Source of the DNA: Streptomyces antibioticus
Lineage (GTDB): Bacteria > Actinomycetota > Actinomycetes > Streptomycetales > Streptomycetaceae
Assembly: GCF_001514065.1 (NCBI RefSeq)
Contig: NZ_KQ948424.1
Location: 717,568-781,567 of the forward strand
DNA length: 64,000 nucleotides
Direction of reading: 5' to 3'
A program made the position numbers and the translations under genes. The notes below the pieces were generated by a model. The model did not search any database and was not told the DNA's origin. It saw only the letters and a program-made list of their open reading frames with translations. This document shows, piece after piece, positions 62,563-64,000 of the stretch; position 1 is the stretch's first letter, and each line of letters starts with the position of its first letter.

Positions 62563-63324
62563 TCAGCCCCGCCGGTTGCGCATCCGCAGCCGCAGCGGCA
62601 CCAGGGCCGACTCGATCTGCGTGGACAGGTTCATCTTGGAGACGCCCTCGGTGCGCTCCTCGAAGCGGATCGGGATCTCGACGGCGCTGTGTCCGGCCCG
62701 CACGGCCTTGAACTTCAGCTCGACCTGGAAGCTGTAGCCGGCGCTGTCCAGGGTCGCGAGGTCCACGTCACGCAGGGTGGCGGCGGACCACAGGTTGAAG
62801 CCGGCCGTGATGTCCCGGATCTTGGTGCCGAGCACGGTCCGGGCGTAGCGGTTGGCGAAGCGGGAGAGCAGCACGCGGTGCTTGCCCCACTCCTCGTCCA
62901 GCGAGCCGCCCTCGACGTACCGGCTGCCGACGACCAGGCCGACGCCGGAGGCCACGGCCGTGCCGAGCATGCGTGGGACCGCTTCCACGGGGTGGCTGCC
63001 GTCGGCGTCCATCTGGATGACGTACGCGGCCCCCTCGTCGAGCGCGGCGGTCATGCCGGCGACGTAGGCGCGGCCGAGCCCGTCCTTCTCGGTCCGGTGC
63101 AGCACGCTCATCCGGCGCCGCCCGTCCCAGTTGTACTTCTCGGCGAGCTCCTCGGCGATCCGCCCGGTGCCGTCGGGGCTGGAGTCGTCGACGATCTTCA
63201 GATGCAGCCCGTCGATCGGCAGCCCGAGCACCAGCTCGGCCATCCTCGGCAGGTTGGCTGCCTCGTTGTAGGTCGGCATCACGATGGTGACCGGGACGCC
63301 GGGGTATCTGTCGTTGCCCGTCAT
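62563..63324 (-). CDS. GT2 polyprenol-phosphate mannosyltransferase-like glycosyltransferase
   Basis: 253 residues, GT-A fold: VTIVMPTYNEAANLPRMAEL, IVDDSSPDGTGRIAEELA, VIQMDADGSHPVEAVP (the DxD site is DAD), and GLVVGSRYVEGG. It resembles dolichol/polyprenol-phosphate mannose synthases (Dpm1 type) without a C-terminal membrane domain; the adjacent GtrA could replace that part. Product probably polyprenyl-phosphate-mannose for protein O-mannosylation or cell-wall glycans. Confidence 0.92.
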   Translation of the reverse strand: MTGNDRYPGVPVTIVMPTYNEAANLPRMAELVLGLPIDGLHLKIVDDSSPDGTGRIAEELAEKYNWDGRRRMSVLHRTEKDGLGRAYVAGMTAALDEGAAYVIQMDADGSHPVEAVPRMLGTAVASGVGLVVGSRYVEGGSLDEEWGKHRVLLSRFANRYARTVLGTKIRDITAGFNLWSAATLRDVDLATLDSAGYSFQVELKFKAVRAGHSAVEIPIRFEERTEGVSKMNLSTQIESALVPLRLRMRNRRG

Positions 63325-63408
63325 GTCTTTCTCTTCCCTCCCCTAGAGGCCTGGATAGTGCCTCTCCCCCACCGGGTCGCGGCCCTTCCCGCGCCCGGAA
63401 TCCTTTCC

Positions 63409-64000
63409 TCAGGCGTGCACCTTGCGGCGCGCGGCGTCGTCCTGGTCCCCGGTGGAGTCCCCCGCCGCCCCCTTCCTGCGCTCCAGGAGCACCAGCTGGA
63501 GGGAGTCCAGCTTCCGGGTCCTCACCAGGCGGAAGTCCTTCTGGAGCGCGCTCTGCGTCGCCTTCGGCATGCCGCTGAACGGCTGTCCGTCGTAGGTCGT
63601 CGAGACCACCCACAGCCGCTTGGCCTTCGCCAGGCAGCTCCGGGGATGCGGGCACTCGGTCGCACCGAACGACGCCTGCTGCTGCGGGGTGCGGTACATC
63701 AGCACGTCCCGCGGCCGCGTGCCGGCGTCCCGGAGTTCGTAGTCCATGGCCCGGCGCTCGGACAGCACACCGCTGAAGGCGATGCCGTCGCCCTTGCGCT
63801 GCTCGTCCAGGATGATCCGGGCCGCGCCGTGGAAGTCCGGCTCGCCCAGGGCGTTGTGCCGGGTCTCGCGCAGGCCCGGCAGCGCCTGGAAGGCCAGCCC
63901 GGCGACGGCGGCCGCGGCCAGCGCCCAGCCCAGACCTCGCCGCACGGCGGCGCCGGACCCGGCCTTGGCACCGGCCACGGGACCGGCGAGCCGGCCCACG
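63409..64000 (-). CDS. C-terminal part of a membrane protein, probable GT39-type glycosyltransferase
   Basis: Only the last 197 codons are in the window; the frame is open to the edge. Visible: one membrane segment (LGWALAAAAVAGLAFQALPG) and a C-terminal soluble domain with DFHGAARIILDEQRKGDGIA, VLMYRTPQQQASFG and VLLERRKGAAG. In Streptomyces such domains end glycosyltransferase family 39 membrane proteins, which use polyprenyl-phosphate sugars. The GT2 and GtrA genes downstream fit that, but the catalytic part is not seen. Confidence 0.7.
   Translation of the reverse strand, partial: VGRLAGPVAGAKAGSGAAVRRGLGWALAAAAVAGLAFQALPGLRETRHNALGEPDFHGAARIILDEQRKGDGIAFSGVLSERRAMDYELRDAGTRPRDVLMYRTPQQQASFGATECPHPRSCLAKAKRLWVVSTTYDGQPFSGMPKATQSALQKDFRLVRTRKLDSLQLVLLERRKGAAGDSTGDQDDAARRKVHA

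Overview
The window is typical Streptomyces chromosome: very high GC with strong third-position G/C bias, frequent GTG (and some TTG) starts behind GGAGG-type ribosome sites, and the developmental genes bldM and whiD side by side. From memory the gene order matches the core segment of the S. coelicolor chromosome running from about SCO473x (rplM-rpsI-glmM) to SCO477x (the serine/threonine kinase cluster), read here in the reverse direction. Both ends of the window cut genes.

Left arm (1-13 kb): six kinase-like genes on the minus strand, with a secreted LamG-type protein lodged between the first two. Four are membrane-anchored Hanks-type kinases with divergent extracytoplasmic tails and no PASTA repeats, one is a short soluble kinase, and one is a large protein with a degenerate kinase core (HRN for HRD, no DFG, no VAxK lysine) and about 300 low-complexity residues where the activation loop should be. 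Then come a divergent serine hydrolase, glpD, a nucleotide-sugar dehydrogenase homologue lacking the catalytic cysteine, and two small membrane proteins (13-18.5 kb).

18.5-24.6 kb: purine and development block with guaB3, guaB, a SigD-like sigma factor, bldM and divergent whiD. A sequence matching the sigma-BldN promoter consensus lies upstream of bldM. A LysR regulator, a MOSC protein and a short-chain dehydrogenase follow. At 26.2-29.7 kb is a 1158-residue STAND/NACHT-like NTPase with helical repeats, the clearest accessory gene in the window. groES-groEL (30.5-32.8 kb) carries two CIRCE operators.

32.8-44.8 kb: two coupled polysaccharide deacetylases, a THUMP-like methyltransferase, an ECF42-type sigma factor with its DGPF/YCII partner, an FG-GAP secreted protein, an LCP cell-wall ligase, and a LacI regulator divergent from a GH3 beta-glucosidase.

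44.8-63.3 kb: a dense minus-strand housekeeping run covering tRNA t6A synthesis (tsaD, tsaB, tsaE, with rimI), cell-wall precursors (alr, glmS, glmM), acpS, the NAD(P)HX repair enzyme nnr, an L,D-transpeptidase, and ribosomal proteins S9 and L13. Plus-strand coaA and a DUF389 membrane protein interrupt it. The right edge holds GtrA, a polyprenol-phosphate mannosyltransferase-like GT2 and the C-terminus of a membrane protein, probably one polysaccharide or glycosylation unit.

Non-coding interest: a 101-bp MITE-like element between alr and the L,D-transpeptidase, whose terminal repeat supplies the transpeptidase stop codon; a solo copy of the same end at acpS; two copies of a Streptomyces-type GGGGCGCGGGG intergenic repeat; and two unrelated tandem repeats (22 bp and 28 bp) flanking the serine hydrolase. 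I saw no tRNA, rRNA, CRISPR, prophage or intact IS. Function calls come from reading translations by eye, with no database search.
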